Positions 1 through 11,700 of a stretch of 64,000 nucleotides of DNA are shown piece after piece. Under the pieces are notes generated by a model. The model searched no databases. It was not told the origin of the DNA and worked only from the letters and a program-made list of their open reading frames with translations. Within the stretch, counting starts at the first letter, position 1. Each line of letters begins with the position of its first letter. Origin of the DNA: Lethocerus indicus (taxonomy: Eukaryota; Arthropoda; Insecta; Hemiptera; Belostomatidae); NCBI GenBank assembly GCA_019843655.1, contig JACDQD010000120.1, positions 1-64,000 of the forward strand. Direction: 5' to 3'. Position numbers and translations under genes: made by a program.

Positions 1-1970
1 TACACTTGCCCCTAAAAGGAAGGCCTGGAAATCGAAAAATAAGTTTTGGAAAATTTTCAGATATCGGCCATATTCCACCACAAGTGTATTAATGTGAGCT
101 ACACTTGCCCCAAAAGGAGGGCCTGGAAATCGAAAAATAAGGTTTTCGAAATTCCACATATCGGCCCCATATTCCACCCACAAGTGTATTAATGAGCTAC
201 ACTTGCCCCTAAAAGGAGGGCCAAATCGAAAATTAAGTTTTCAAAATTTTCAGATATCAGCCCCATATTGCACCCACAGTATTAATGTGAGCTACACTTG
301 CCCTAAAGGAGGGCAAGAAATCGAAAAATAAGGTTTTCGAAATTTTCAGATATCGGCTCCATATTACCCACAAGTGTATTTATGTGAGCTACACTTGCCC
401 TAAAAGGAGAGTCGGAAATCGAAAAAGGATTTTCAAAATTTTCAGATATCAGCCCCATATTGCACCCACAAGTGTATTATGTGAGCTACACTTGCCCCTA
501 AAGGAGGCCCTGAAATCGAAAAATAAGGTTTTCAAAATTTTCAGATATCGGCCCCATATTGCACCCACAAGTGTATTTATGTGAGCTACACTTGCCCTAA
601 AAGGAGGGCCTGGAAATCGAAAATAAGGTTTTCGAAAATTTTCAGATATCGGCCCCATATTGCACCCACAAGTGTATTTATGTGAGCTACACTTGCCCCT
701 AAAGGAGGCCTTGAAATCGAAAAAAAAGGTTTTCGAAAATTTTCAGATATCGGCCCCATATTGCACCCACAAGTGTATTTATGTGAGCTACACTTGCCCC
801 TAAAAGGAGAGCGAAATCGAAAAATAAGGTTTTTCGAAAATTTTCAGATATCGGCCCCATATTGCACCCACAAGTGTATTATTTATGATACACTTGCCCT
901 AAAGGAGCCTTGAAATCGAAAAAAAAAGGTTTTCGAAAATTTTCAGATATCGGCTATATTACCCACAAGTGTATTTATGTGAGCTACACCCCTAAAGGAG
1001 AGCCTTGAAATCGAAAAATAAGTTTTCGAAAATTTTCAGATATCGGCCCCATATTGCACAAGTGTATTTATGTGAGCTACACTTGCCCCGAGAGCCTTGA
1101 AATCGAAAAAAAGGTTTTAAAATTTTCAGATATCGGCCCCATATTGCACCCACAAGTGTATTTATGTGAGCTACACTTGCCCCTAAAGGAGAGCCTTGAA
1201 ATCGAAAAATAAGGTTTTCGAAAATTTTCAGATATCGGCCCCATATTGCACCCACAAGTGTATTTAATTGAGCTACACTTGCCCCTAAAGGAGGGCCTTG
1301 AAATCGAAAAATAGGTTTTCGAAAATTTTCAGATATCGGCCTATTGCACCCACAAGTGTATTTAATTGAGCTACACTTGCCCCTAAAAGGAGAGTTGAAA
1401 TCGAAAAATGGGTTTTCGAAAATTTTCAGATATCGGCCCCATATTACCCACAAGTGTATTTATGTGAGCTACACTTGCCCCTAAAAGGAGAGCCTTGAAA
1501 TCGAAAAAATAGGTTTTAAAATTTTCAGATATCGTATATTGCACCCACAAGTGTATTTATGTGAGCTACACTTGCCCCTAAAGGAGAGCCTTGAAATCGA
1601 AAATAAGGTTTTCGAAAATTTTCAGATATCATTTATATTACCCACAAGTGTATTTATGTGAGCTACACTTGCCCCTAAAAGGAGGGCCTTGAAATCGAAA
1701 AATAAGGTTTTTCGAAAATTTTCAGATATCGGCCCCATATTGCACCCACAAGTGTATTTAATTGAGCTACACTTGCCCCTAAAAGGAGGCAAATCGAAAA
1801 ATAAGGTTTTTCGAAAATTTTCAGATATCGGCCCCATATTGCACCCACAAGTGTATTTATGTGAGCTACACTTGCCCCTAAAAGGAGAGCCTTGAAATCG
1901 AAAAAAAAGGTTTTTCGAAAATTTTCAGATATCGGCCCCATATTGCACCCACAAGTGTATTTATGTGAGC
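1..1970. repeat. Satellite A array, block 1 (about 100-105 bp monomer)
   Basis: Head-to-tail monomers built from the same ordered blocks: TACACTTGCCCCTAAAAGGA, then GAAATCGAAAAATAAGG, TTTTCGAAAATTTTCAGATA, TCGGCCCCATATTGCACCC and ACAAGTGTATTTATGTGAGC. Full monomers are about 102-105 bp and many are shorter because of 1-10 base deletions. TTTTCGAAAA and GATATC are short palindromes inside the unit. The block starts before the window and ends with TATGTGAGC, where family B begins. Open frames here only reflect unit lengths divisible by three and are not taken as coding. Confidence 0.95.
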
Positions 1971-4900
1971 AACTTCGCCATTTCTGAATCTCTTGCCTCC
2001 AGCCCGGAACTGTGTGTATAGCCCGGTAGTGGGAAGCTAAAGAGACATTTAGAAACAAAGATCATCCTGATATCATTAATATTAACGGAGATAGAATGAC
2101 GTCGGTACGGACCCCCGGGTGGTACCCCAAATCCGCCGTTTCTATTCTATAGTCCCCAGCCCGGAACTGTGTGTATAGCCCGGTAGTAGGAAGCTAAAGA
2201 GACATTTAGAAACAAAGATCATCCTGATATCATTAATATTAACGGAGATAGAATGACGTCGGTACGGACCCGGGTGGTACCCCAAATCCGTTTCTATTCT
2301 ATAGTCCCCAGCGGAACTGTGTGTATAGCCCGTAGTAGGAAGCTAAAGAGACATTTAGAAACAAGATCATCCTGATATCATTAATATTAACGGAGATAGA
2401 ATGACGTCGGTACAGCCCCTGGTGGTACCCCAAACCGCCGTTTCTATTCTCCCACAGTCCCCGGAACTGTGTGTATAGCCCGGTAGTAGGAAGCTAAAGA
2501 GACATTTAGAAACAAAGATCATCCTGATATCATTAATATTAACGGAGATAGAATGACGTCGGTACGGACGGGTGGTACCCCAAATCCGCCGTTTCTATTC
2601 TATAGTCCCAGCCCGGAACTGTGTGTATATGTGGTAGGAAGCTAAAGAGACATTTAGAAACAAAGATCATCCTGATATCATTAATATTAACGGAGATAGA
2701 ATGACGTCGGTACGGACACTCGGGTGGTACCCCAAATCCGCCGTTTCTATTCTATAGTCCCCAGCCCGGAACTGTGTATAGCCCGGGTAGGAAGCTAAAG
2801 AGACATTTAGAAACAAAGATCATCCTGATATCATTAATAACGGAGATAGAATGACGTCGGTACGGACCCCGGGTGGTACCCCAAATCCGCTTCTATTCTA
2901 TAGTCCCAGCCCGGAACTGTGTGTATAGCCCGGTAGTAGGAAGCTAAAGAGACATTTAGAAACAAAGATCATCCTGATATCATTAATATTAACGGAGATA
3001 GAATGACGTCGGTACGGACCCCGGGTGGTACCCCAAATCCGCCGTTTCTATTCTATGGTCCCAGCCCGGAACTGTGTGTATAGCCCGGTAGTGGGAAGCT
3101 AAGAGACATTTAGAAACAAAGATCATCCTGATATCATTAATATTAACGGAGATAGAATGACGTCGGTACGGACCCCGGTGGTACCCCAAATCCGCCGTTT
3201 CTATTCTATGGTCCCAGCCCGGAACTGTGTGTATAGCCCGGTAGTGGGAAGCTAAGAGACATTTAGAAACAAAGATCATCCTGATATCATTAATATTAAC
3301 GGAGATAGAATGACGTCGGTACGGACCCCGGTGGTACCCCAAATCCGCCGTTTCTATTCTATAGTCCCCAGCCCGGAACTGTGTGTATAGCCCGGTAGTA
3401 GGAAGCTAAAGAGACATTTAGAAACAAAGATCATCCTGATATCATTAATATTAACGGAGATAGAATGACGTCGGTACGGACCCCGGGTGGTACCCCAAAT
3501 CCGCCGTTTCTATTCATAGTCCCAGCCCGGAACTCTGTGTATAGCCCGGTAGTAGGAAGCTAAAGAGACATTTAGAAACAAAGATCATCCTGATATCATT
3601 AATATTAACGGAGATAGAATGACGTCGGTACGGACCCCAGGTGGTACCCCAAATCCCGTTTCTATGGTCCCAGCCCGGAACTGTGTATAGCCCGGTAGTG
3701 GGAAGCTAAAGAGACATTTAGAAACAAAGATCATCCTGATATCATTAATAGCGGAGATAGAATGACGTCGGTACGGACCCCGGTGGTACCCCAAATCCGC
3801 CGTTTCTATTCTATAGTCCCCAGCCCGGAACTGTGTGTATAGCCCGTAGTAGGAAGCTAAAGATTTAGAAACAAAGATCATCCTGATATCATTAATATTA
3901 ACGGAGATAGAATGACGTCGGTACGGACCCCAGGTGGTACCCCAAATCCGCCGTTTCTATTCTATAGTCCCAGCCGGAACTGTGTGTATAGCCCGGTAGT
4001 AGGAAGCTAAAGAGACATTTAGAAACAAAGATCATCCTGATATCATTAATATTAACGGAGATAGAATGACGTCGGTACGGACCCCGGGTGGTACCCCAAA
4101 TCCGCCGTTTCTATTCTATAGTCCCCAGCCCGGAACTGTGTGTAGCCCGTGGTAGGAAGCTAAAGAGACATTTAGAAACAAAGATCATCCTGATATCATT
4201 AATATTAACGGAGATAGAATGACGTCGGTACGGACCCCCCGGGTGGTACCCCAAATCCGCCGTTTCTATTCTATAGTCCCCAGCCCGGAACTGTGTGTAT
4301 AGCCCGGTAGTAGGAAGCTAAAGAGACATTTAGAAACAAAGATCATCCTGATATCATTAATATTAACGGAGATAGAATGACGTCGGTACGGACCCCAGGT
4401 GGTACCCCAAATCCGCCGTTTCTATTCTATAGTCCCAGCCCGGAACTGTGTGTATAGCCCGGTAGTAGGAAGCTAAAGAGACATTTAGAAACAAAGATCA
4501 TCCTGATATCATTAATATTAACGGAGATAGACGTCGGTACGGACCCCGGGTGTACCCCAAATCCGCCGTTTCTATTCTATAGTCCCCAGCCCGGAACTGT
4601 GTGTATAGCCCGGTGGTAGGAAGCTAAAGACATTTAGAAACAAAGATCATCCTGATATCATTAATATTAACGGAGATAGAATGACGTCGGTACGGACCCC
4701 GGGTACCCCAAATCCGCCGTTTCTATTCTATAGTCCCCAGCCGGAACTGTGTGTATAGCCCGGTAGTAGGAAGCTAAAGAGACATTTAGAAACAAAGATC
4801 ATCCTGATATCATTAATATTAACGGAGATAGAATGATCACGGACCCCCCGGGTGGTACCCCAAATCCGCCGTTTCTATTCTATAGTCCCAGCCCGAACTG

Positions 4901-5293
4901 TGTGTATAGCCCGGTAGTAGGAAGCTAAAGAGACATTTAGAAACAAAGATCATCCTGATATCATTAATATTAACGGAGATAGAATGACGTCGGTACGGAC
5001 CCCCCGGGTGGTACCCCAAATCCGCCGTTTCTATTCTATAGTCCCCAGCCCGGAACTGTGTGTATAGCCCGGTAGTAGGAAGCTAAAGAGACATTTAGAA
5101 ACAAAGATCATCCTGATATCATTAATATTAACGGAGATAGAATGTTACGGACCCCCGAAATAATTTTAAATCCGCGTTTCTATTCTAGTCCCCAGCCCGG
5201 AACTGTGTGTATAGCCCGGTAGTAGGAAGCTAAAGAGACATTTAGAAACAAAGATCATCCTGATATCATTAATATTAACGGAGATAGAGTGAC
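1971..5293. repeat. Satellite B array, block 1 (about 157 bp monomer)
   Basis: About 21 tandem monomers of roughly 154-157 bp, recognised by CATTTAGAAACAAAGATCAT, CCTGATATCATTAATATTAA, GAATGACGTCGGTACGGACC, GGTGGTACCCCAAATCCGCC and AGCCCGGAACTGTGTGTATA. Spacing of the AAAGATC block measured at several points is 154, 155 and 157. The unit is rich in short palindromes (GATATC, GACGTC, GGTACC, CCCGGG). The first monomer is a diverged version (AACTTCGCCATTTCTGAATC replaces AAATCCGCCGTTTCTATTC). The last ends in GATAGAGTGAC, where family A resumes. It is GC-richer than A or C. Confidence 0.95.
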
Positions 5294-7914
5294 ATTTAAC
5301 CCCAAAATAGAGAGGTCGGAAATCGAAAAATAAGGTTTTTCGAAAATGTTCAGATATCGGCCCCATATTGCACCCACAAGTGTATTTAATTGAGCTACAC
5401 TTGCCCCTAAAAGGAGGGCCTTGAAATCGAAAAAAAGTTTTTCGAAAATTTTCAGATATCGGCCCCATATTGCACCCACAAGTGTATTTATGGAGCTACA
5501 CTTGCCCCTAAAGGAGAGCGAAATCGAAAAATTAGGTTTTTCGAAAATTTTCAGATATCGGCCCATATTGCACCCACAAGTGTATTTATGAGCTACACTT
5601 GCCCCTAAAGGAGGCCTTGAAATCGAAAAAGGTTTCGAAAATTTTCAGATATCGGCCATATTGCACCCACAAGTGTATTTATGAGCTACACTTGCCCTAA
5701 AGGAGGGCCTTGAAATCGAAAAAAGGTTTTCGAAAATTTTCATATATCGGCCCATATTGCACCCACAAGTGTATTTATGTGAGCACGCCCCTAAAAGGAG
5801 AGCCTTGAAATCGAAAAATAAGGTTTTCGAAAATTTTCAGATATCGGCCCCATATTGCACCCACAAGTGTATTTATGTGAGCTACACTTGCCCCTAAAGG
5901 ACCTTGAAATCGAAAAAAGGTTTTCGAAAATTTTCAGATATCGGCCCCATATTGCACCTAAGTGTATTTATGTGAGCTACACTGCCCCTAAAAGAGCCTT
6001 GAAATCGAAAATAAGGTTTTCGAAAATTTTCAGATATCGGCCCCATATTGCACCCACAAGTGTATTTATGTGAGCTACACTTGCCCCTAAAAGAGCCTTG
6101 AAATCGAAAAATAAGGTTTTCGAAAATTTTCAGATATCGGCCATATTGCACCCACAAGTGCTTATGTGAGCTACACTTGCCCCTAAAAGGAGAGCCTTGG
6201 AAATCGAAAATAAGGTTTTCGAAAATTTTCAGATATCGGCCCATATTGCACCCACAAGTGTATTTATGTGAGCTACACTTGCCCCTAAAAGGAGGAGCCT
6301 TGAAATCGAAAAATAAGGTTTTTCGAAAATTTTCAGATATCGGCCCCATATTGCACCCACAAGTGTATTTATGTGAGCTACACTTGCCCCTAAAAGGAGG
6401 AGCCTTGAAATCGAAAAATAAGGTTTTTCGAAAATTTTCAGATATCGGCCCCATATTGCACCCACAAGTGTATTTATGTGAGCTACACTTGCCCCTAAAA
6501 GGAGAGCCTTGAAATCGAAAATAAGGTTTTCGAAAATTTTCAGATATCATTATTGCACCCACAAGTGTATTTATGTGAGCTACACTTGCCCCCTAAAGGA
6601 GAGCCTTGAAATCGAAAAATAAGGTTTTTCGAAAATTTTCAGATATCGGCCCCATATTGCACCCACAAGTGTATTTATGTGAGCTACACTTGCCCCTAAA
6701 AGGACGAAATCGAAAAATAAGGTTTTTCGAAAATTTTCAGATATCGGCCCCATATTGCACCCACAAGTGTATTTATGTGAGCTACACTTGCCCCTAAAGG
6801 AGGGCCTTGAAATCGAAAATAAGGTTTTCGAAAATTTTCAGATATCGGCCCCATATTGCACCCACAAGTGTATTTATGTGAGCTACACTTGCCCCTAAAA
6901 GAGAGCCTTGAAATCGAAAAATAAGGTTTTTCGAAAATTTTCAGATATCGGCCAATATTGCACCCACAAGTGTATTTATGTGAGCTACACTTGCCCCTAA
7001 AGGAGGGCCTTGAAATCGAAAATAAGGTTTTCGAAAATTTTCAGATATCGGCCCCATATTGCACCCACAAGTGTATTTATGTGAGCTACACTTGCCCCTA
7101 AAAGGAGGGCCTTGAAATCGAAAATAAGGTTTTCGAAAATTTTCAGATATCGGCCCCATATTGCACCCACAAGTGTATTTATGTGAGCTACACTTGCCCC
7201 TAAAGGAGAGCCTTGAAATCGAAAAATAAGGTTTTCGAAAATTTCCAGATATCGGCCCCATATTGCACCCACAAGTGTATTTAATGTGAGCTACACTTGC
7301 CCTAAAGGAGGGTCCTTGAAATCGAAAGCGTAAGGTTTTTCGAAAATTTTCAGATATCGGCCCCATATTGCACCCAAGTGTATTTATGTGAGCTACACTT
7401 GCCCCTAAAAAGGAGGCCGAAATCGAAAATAAGGTTTTCGAAAAATTCTCAGATATCGGCCCCATATTGCACCCACAAGTGTATTTATGTGAGCTACACT
7501 TGCCCCTAAAAGGAGAGCCTTGAAATCGAAAAATAAGGTTTTTCGAAAATTTTCAGATATCGGCCCCATATTGCACCCACAAGTGTATTTATGTGAGCTA
7601 CACTTGCCCCTAAAAGGAGGGCCTGAAATCGAAAAATAGGTTTTTCGAAAATTTTCAGATATCGGCCCCATATTGCACCCACAAGTGTATTTATGTGAGC
7701 TACACTTGCCCCTAAAAGGAGGGCCTTGAAATCGAAAAAATAAGGTTTTTCGAAAATTTTCAGATATCGGCCCATATTGCACCCACAAGTGTATTTATGT
7801 GAGCTACACCCCTAAAAGGAGAGCCTTGAAATCGAGGTTTTTTCGAAAATTTTCAGATTCGGCCCCATATTGCACCCACAAGTGTATTTATGTGAGCTAC
7901 ACTTGCCCCTAAAA
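5294..7914. repeat. Satellite A array, block 2
   Basis: Same monomer as block 1. The first unit is an edge variant (AACCCCAAAATAGAGAGGTC, with ATGTTCAG instead of ATTTTCAG). Monomers around 6,200-7,800 are among the most complete in the window, at about 102-105 bp. The block ends where CCCCTAAAAG runs directly into the family C phrase TGAAATACACCTGTC. Confidence 0.95.
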
Positions 7915-10900
7915 GTGAAATACACCTGTCTTACGATGAAATATCAAACTAGATGGTTTTTGAAAAAGATATAATTGGTTAATGTCCAGTCGTCCAAAGT
8001 GAACCTTGATACACCTTCTTAGGATGAAAATATCAAACTATGGTATTTCAAAGTGTATTCCAAAATGAGCTACACTTGCCCTAAAAGAGGCGTCTCGTCC
8101 CAAAAGTGAAATCACCTGTCTTAAGGTTGAAAATATCAAACTAGATGGTATTTCGAAAATTTTCAGATATCGGCCCCAAAATTGGCACCACGTATTATGT
8201 CAACAGTCTTGCCCAAAAGTGAAATAACGAAAATAAAGTGTCCTACGATGAAAATATTAACTAGTGTATGAGCTACACTTGCCCCTAAAAGGAGAGCCTT
8301 GAAATCGAAAAATAAGGTTTTTCGAAAATTTTCAGATATCGGCCCCATATTGCACCCACAAGTGTATTTATGTGAGCTACACTTGCCCCTAAAGGAGGGC
8401 GGAAATCGAATAAGGTTTTCGAAAATTTTCAGAAATTTATTGCACCCACAAGTGTATTTATGTGAGCTACACCCTTTGGAGAGGGAAATCGAAAAATAAG
8501 GTTTTCAGAAAATTTCGATATCGGCCCCATATTGCACAGTCCACAAGTGTATTTAGTGAGCTACACTTGCCCCTAAAAGGAGGGCCTCGATGAAATCGAA
8601 AAATAGATGGTTTTGGAAAAGATCGAAAATTTTCAGATATCGGCCCCATATTGCAAATTCCACAAGTGTATTTATGTGAGCTACACTTGCCCCTAAAGGA
8701 GACCTTGAAATCGAAAAAAGGTTTTCGAAAATTCAGATATCGGCCCCATATTGCACCCACAAGTGTATTAATGTGAGCTACACTTGCCCCTAAAAAGGAA
8801 ATACACCTGTCTAATACGATGAAATCGAAAAACTAAGGTTTTGGAAAGATTCCAAAAATTTTCAGATATCGTAATGCCCCATATTACCCACAAGTGTATT
8901 TAATGTGAGCTACACTTGCCCCTAAAGAGGGAGGCCTTGAAATCGAAAAATAAGGTTTTCGAAAATTCAGATAAATCGGCCCATATTGCACCCACAAGTG
9001 TATTTATGTGAGCTACACTTGCCCCTAAAAGGAAATACACCTGTCTTATGGATGGAAATAAAAATAATGGATTTGGAAAAAGATTCCAAAAATTTTCAGA
9101 TATCAACCATATTGCGTCCTACAAGTGTATTAATGTGAGCTACACTTGCCCTAAAAGAGGGCCGAAATCGAAAATAAGGTATTTTCGAAAATTTTCAGAT
9201 TCCAAAATTGGTCGGCCCACGTATGTGCAACACGTCCACAAGTGTATTTATGTGAGCTACACTTGCTGTCCCTAAAGGAGGCGATGAAATCAAAAATAAG
9301 GTATTTTCGAAAATTTTCAGATATCGGCCCCATAATTGCACCCACAAGTGTATTTATGTGAGCTACACTTGCCCCTAAAGGAGGGCCTGTCCCATGAAAT
9401 CGAAAATATCAAGGTTTTTCGAAAATTTTCAGATTCCAAAATCGGCCCCATATAATGTCCCCACAAGTGTATTAATGTGAGCTACACTTGCCCCTAAAGG
9501 AGGGCCTGTCCCATGAAATCGAAAATATCAAGGTTTTTCGAAAATTTTCAGATTCCAAAATCGGCCCCATATAATGTCCCCACAAGTGTATTAATGTGAG
9601 CTACACTTGCCCTAAAAGGAGGAAATATCGAAAAAAAGGTTTTGAAAATTCCAGAAATCGGCCCCATACCCACAAGTGTATTAATGTGAGCTACACTTGC
9701 CCCTAAAGGAGACCTTGAAATCACCTGTCTTAAAAAATATCAACTAGGTTTTTCGAAAATTCCAATATTGGTCTACGGCCCCATATTCACCCACAAGTGT
9801 CCCATTAATGTGAGCTACACTTGCCCCTAAAAGGAGTTGAAATATCAAAAGGTTTTGGAAAAGATTCCAAAATCGGCCCCATATTCCACCCAAGTGTATT
9901 TATGTGAGCTACACTTGCCCCTAAAAGGAGGGCCTTGAAATCGAAAATGGTTTTCGAAAATTTTCGAAATCATATTGCACCCACAAGTGTATTTATGTGA
10001 AACACTTGCCCTAAAAGGAGGCCTTCAAATCGAAAAAAAGGTTTTCGAAAATTTCAGATATCAGGTATATTCCACCCACAAGTGTATTATTTATGTGAGC
10101 TACACTTGCCCCTAAAAAGGAGACCTTGAAATCGAAAATAAAGGTATTTTCGAAAATTTTCAGATATCAGGCCCCATATTGCAATTGGCCCACAAGTGTA
10201 TTTATGTGAGCTACACTTGCCCCTAAAAAGGAGAATACACCTGTCCTTGAAATCGAAAAATAAGGTTTTCGAAAATTTTCAGATATCGGCCCATATTGCA
10301 CCCACAAAGTGTATTCAATGTGAGCTACACTTGCCCCTAAAGGAGGGTCCTTGAAATCGTCCCAAAAATAAGGTTTTCGAAAACACCTTTTCAGATATCG
10401 GCCCATATCAAACTAGATGGTACCCAAAGGAAAAAGATTATTTAAAATTGGTCTACGTATATCAGCTTCCACACAAAGTGAAATACACCTGTAAAAGGGT
10501 CTTAGGAGAAAATATCAAACTAGGGTATTTTGAAAAAGATATTGGTCACGTAATGTCAACAGTCGTACTTGCCCAAAAGTGAAAACACCTGTCTTACGAT
10601 GAAATATCAAAATTTTCAGATAAAAGATATCCAAAATTGGTCTACGTATTAATGTCTACACCCCAAAAGTGAAATACACCTGTCCTACGATGAAAATATC
10701 AAACTAGATGGTATTTGGAAAATTCCAAAATTGGTCCCAACAGTCGTCCCAAAGTGTACGATGAAAATGTATCAAACTAGATGTGAGCTACACTTGCCCC
10801 TGGAAAAGATCGAAAATTTCTAGGAATGTCAACAGTCGTCCGTGAAATCACCTGTTCTAAAAAAATCAAACTAGGGTATTTGGAAAAGATTCGAAAATTT

Positions 10901-11700
10901 CTACATATCAACAGTCGTCCCAAAAGTGTATATTGCAGGATGAAAATATCAAACTAGATGGTTTTGGAAAAAGATTCAAAATTCAGGCTATAATCACCCA
11001 CAAGTCCTCCCAAAAGTGAGCTACACTTGCCTAAAGGAGGGCCTGAAAATGAACTAGATGGTATTTCGAAAAAGATTCCAAAATTGGCCTATTCCACCCA
11101 CAAGTGTCCCAAAAGTGAGCTACACTTGCCCCTAAAAGGAGCCTGAAATCGAAAAGATAAGGTTTTGGAAAAGATTCCAAAATTGGTCTACGGCCCCATA
11201 TTCAACATCCCACAAGTGTATTAATGACACCCTTACATAACAAAAGGATTTGGAAAAAGATTCCAAAATTGGTCTAATGTAATGTCAACAGTCCCCAAAA
11301 GTGAAATACTACACTTGCCCCTGAAAATATCGAAACTAGATGGATTTGGAAAAGATTCCAAAATTGGTCTACGCCTAATGTCCAACAGTGTCCCAAAAGT
11401 TAATGGCTACACTGAAAAATACGATTTTTCGAAAATATCAAACGGCCCCATATTGCACCCACAAGTGTATTTATGTGAGCTACACTTGCCCCTCCAAAAT
11501 TGGTAGTTGTCGAAAATTCCCACAAAAGTGAAATACACCTGTCTTACGTGAGCTATTTGGTAAAAATTTCGAAAATTCAGGTAATTCAAAAATCGTCCCA
11601 CAAAAGCAGCCCCATTCCACCCACAAGTGTATTAATGTAGCTGTCACTTGCCCCTAAAAGGAGGGGTCGGAAATCGAAAATAAGGTTTTCGAAAATTTTC
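7915..11700. repeat. Hybrid zone of interleaved satellite A and C monomers
   Basis: Monomers contain phrases of both A (CTACACTTGCCCCTAAAAGG, TTTTCGAAAATTTTCAG) and C (TACACCTGTCTTACGATG, ATATCAAACTAGATGG, CAACAGTCGTCCC), and they switch between families within one unit, often several times. Switches keep the repeat register: for example near 8,150 a C monomer reads GGTATTTCG and continues as A. Unit lengths are irregular. This is either a true recombination or conversion zone between related satellites, or a consensus built from mixed reads. No gene is seen. Confidence 0.85.
9361..9598. repeat. Exact 119-bp tandem twin of one hybrid A/C monomer
   Basis: The unit at 9,361-9,479 is followed by an identical unit at 9,480-9,598. 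Each carries a mix of A and C phrases (GGAGGGCCTGTCCCATGAAA, then TTTTCAGATTCCAAAATCGG, then ATATAATGTCCCCACAAGTG). The 119-bp length matches neither the A nor the C monomer, so the hybrid was duplicated as one piece after it formed. Confidence 0.9.

Noticed and set aside
2989..3342. Minus-strand frames rich in 'HSISVNINDIRMIFVSKC' in satellite B
   Set aside because: Translation of the 157-bp unit with local deletions restoring phase; nothing beyond the repeat.
1971..5293. Centromere protein-binding box in satellite B or C
   Set aside because: No sequence resembling the mammalian CENP-B box was seen. Centromeric function cannot be judged from sequence alone.
5894..6562. 222-codon minus-strand open frame in satellite A, and similar long frames at 6,941-7,465 and 53,815-54,261
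   Set aside because: Monomers of 102 or 105 bp keep one frame open by arithmetic. Where a monomer has a one-base deletion the frame stops. The peptide is a repeat of the unit.
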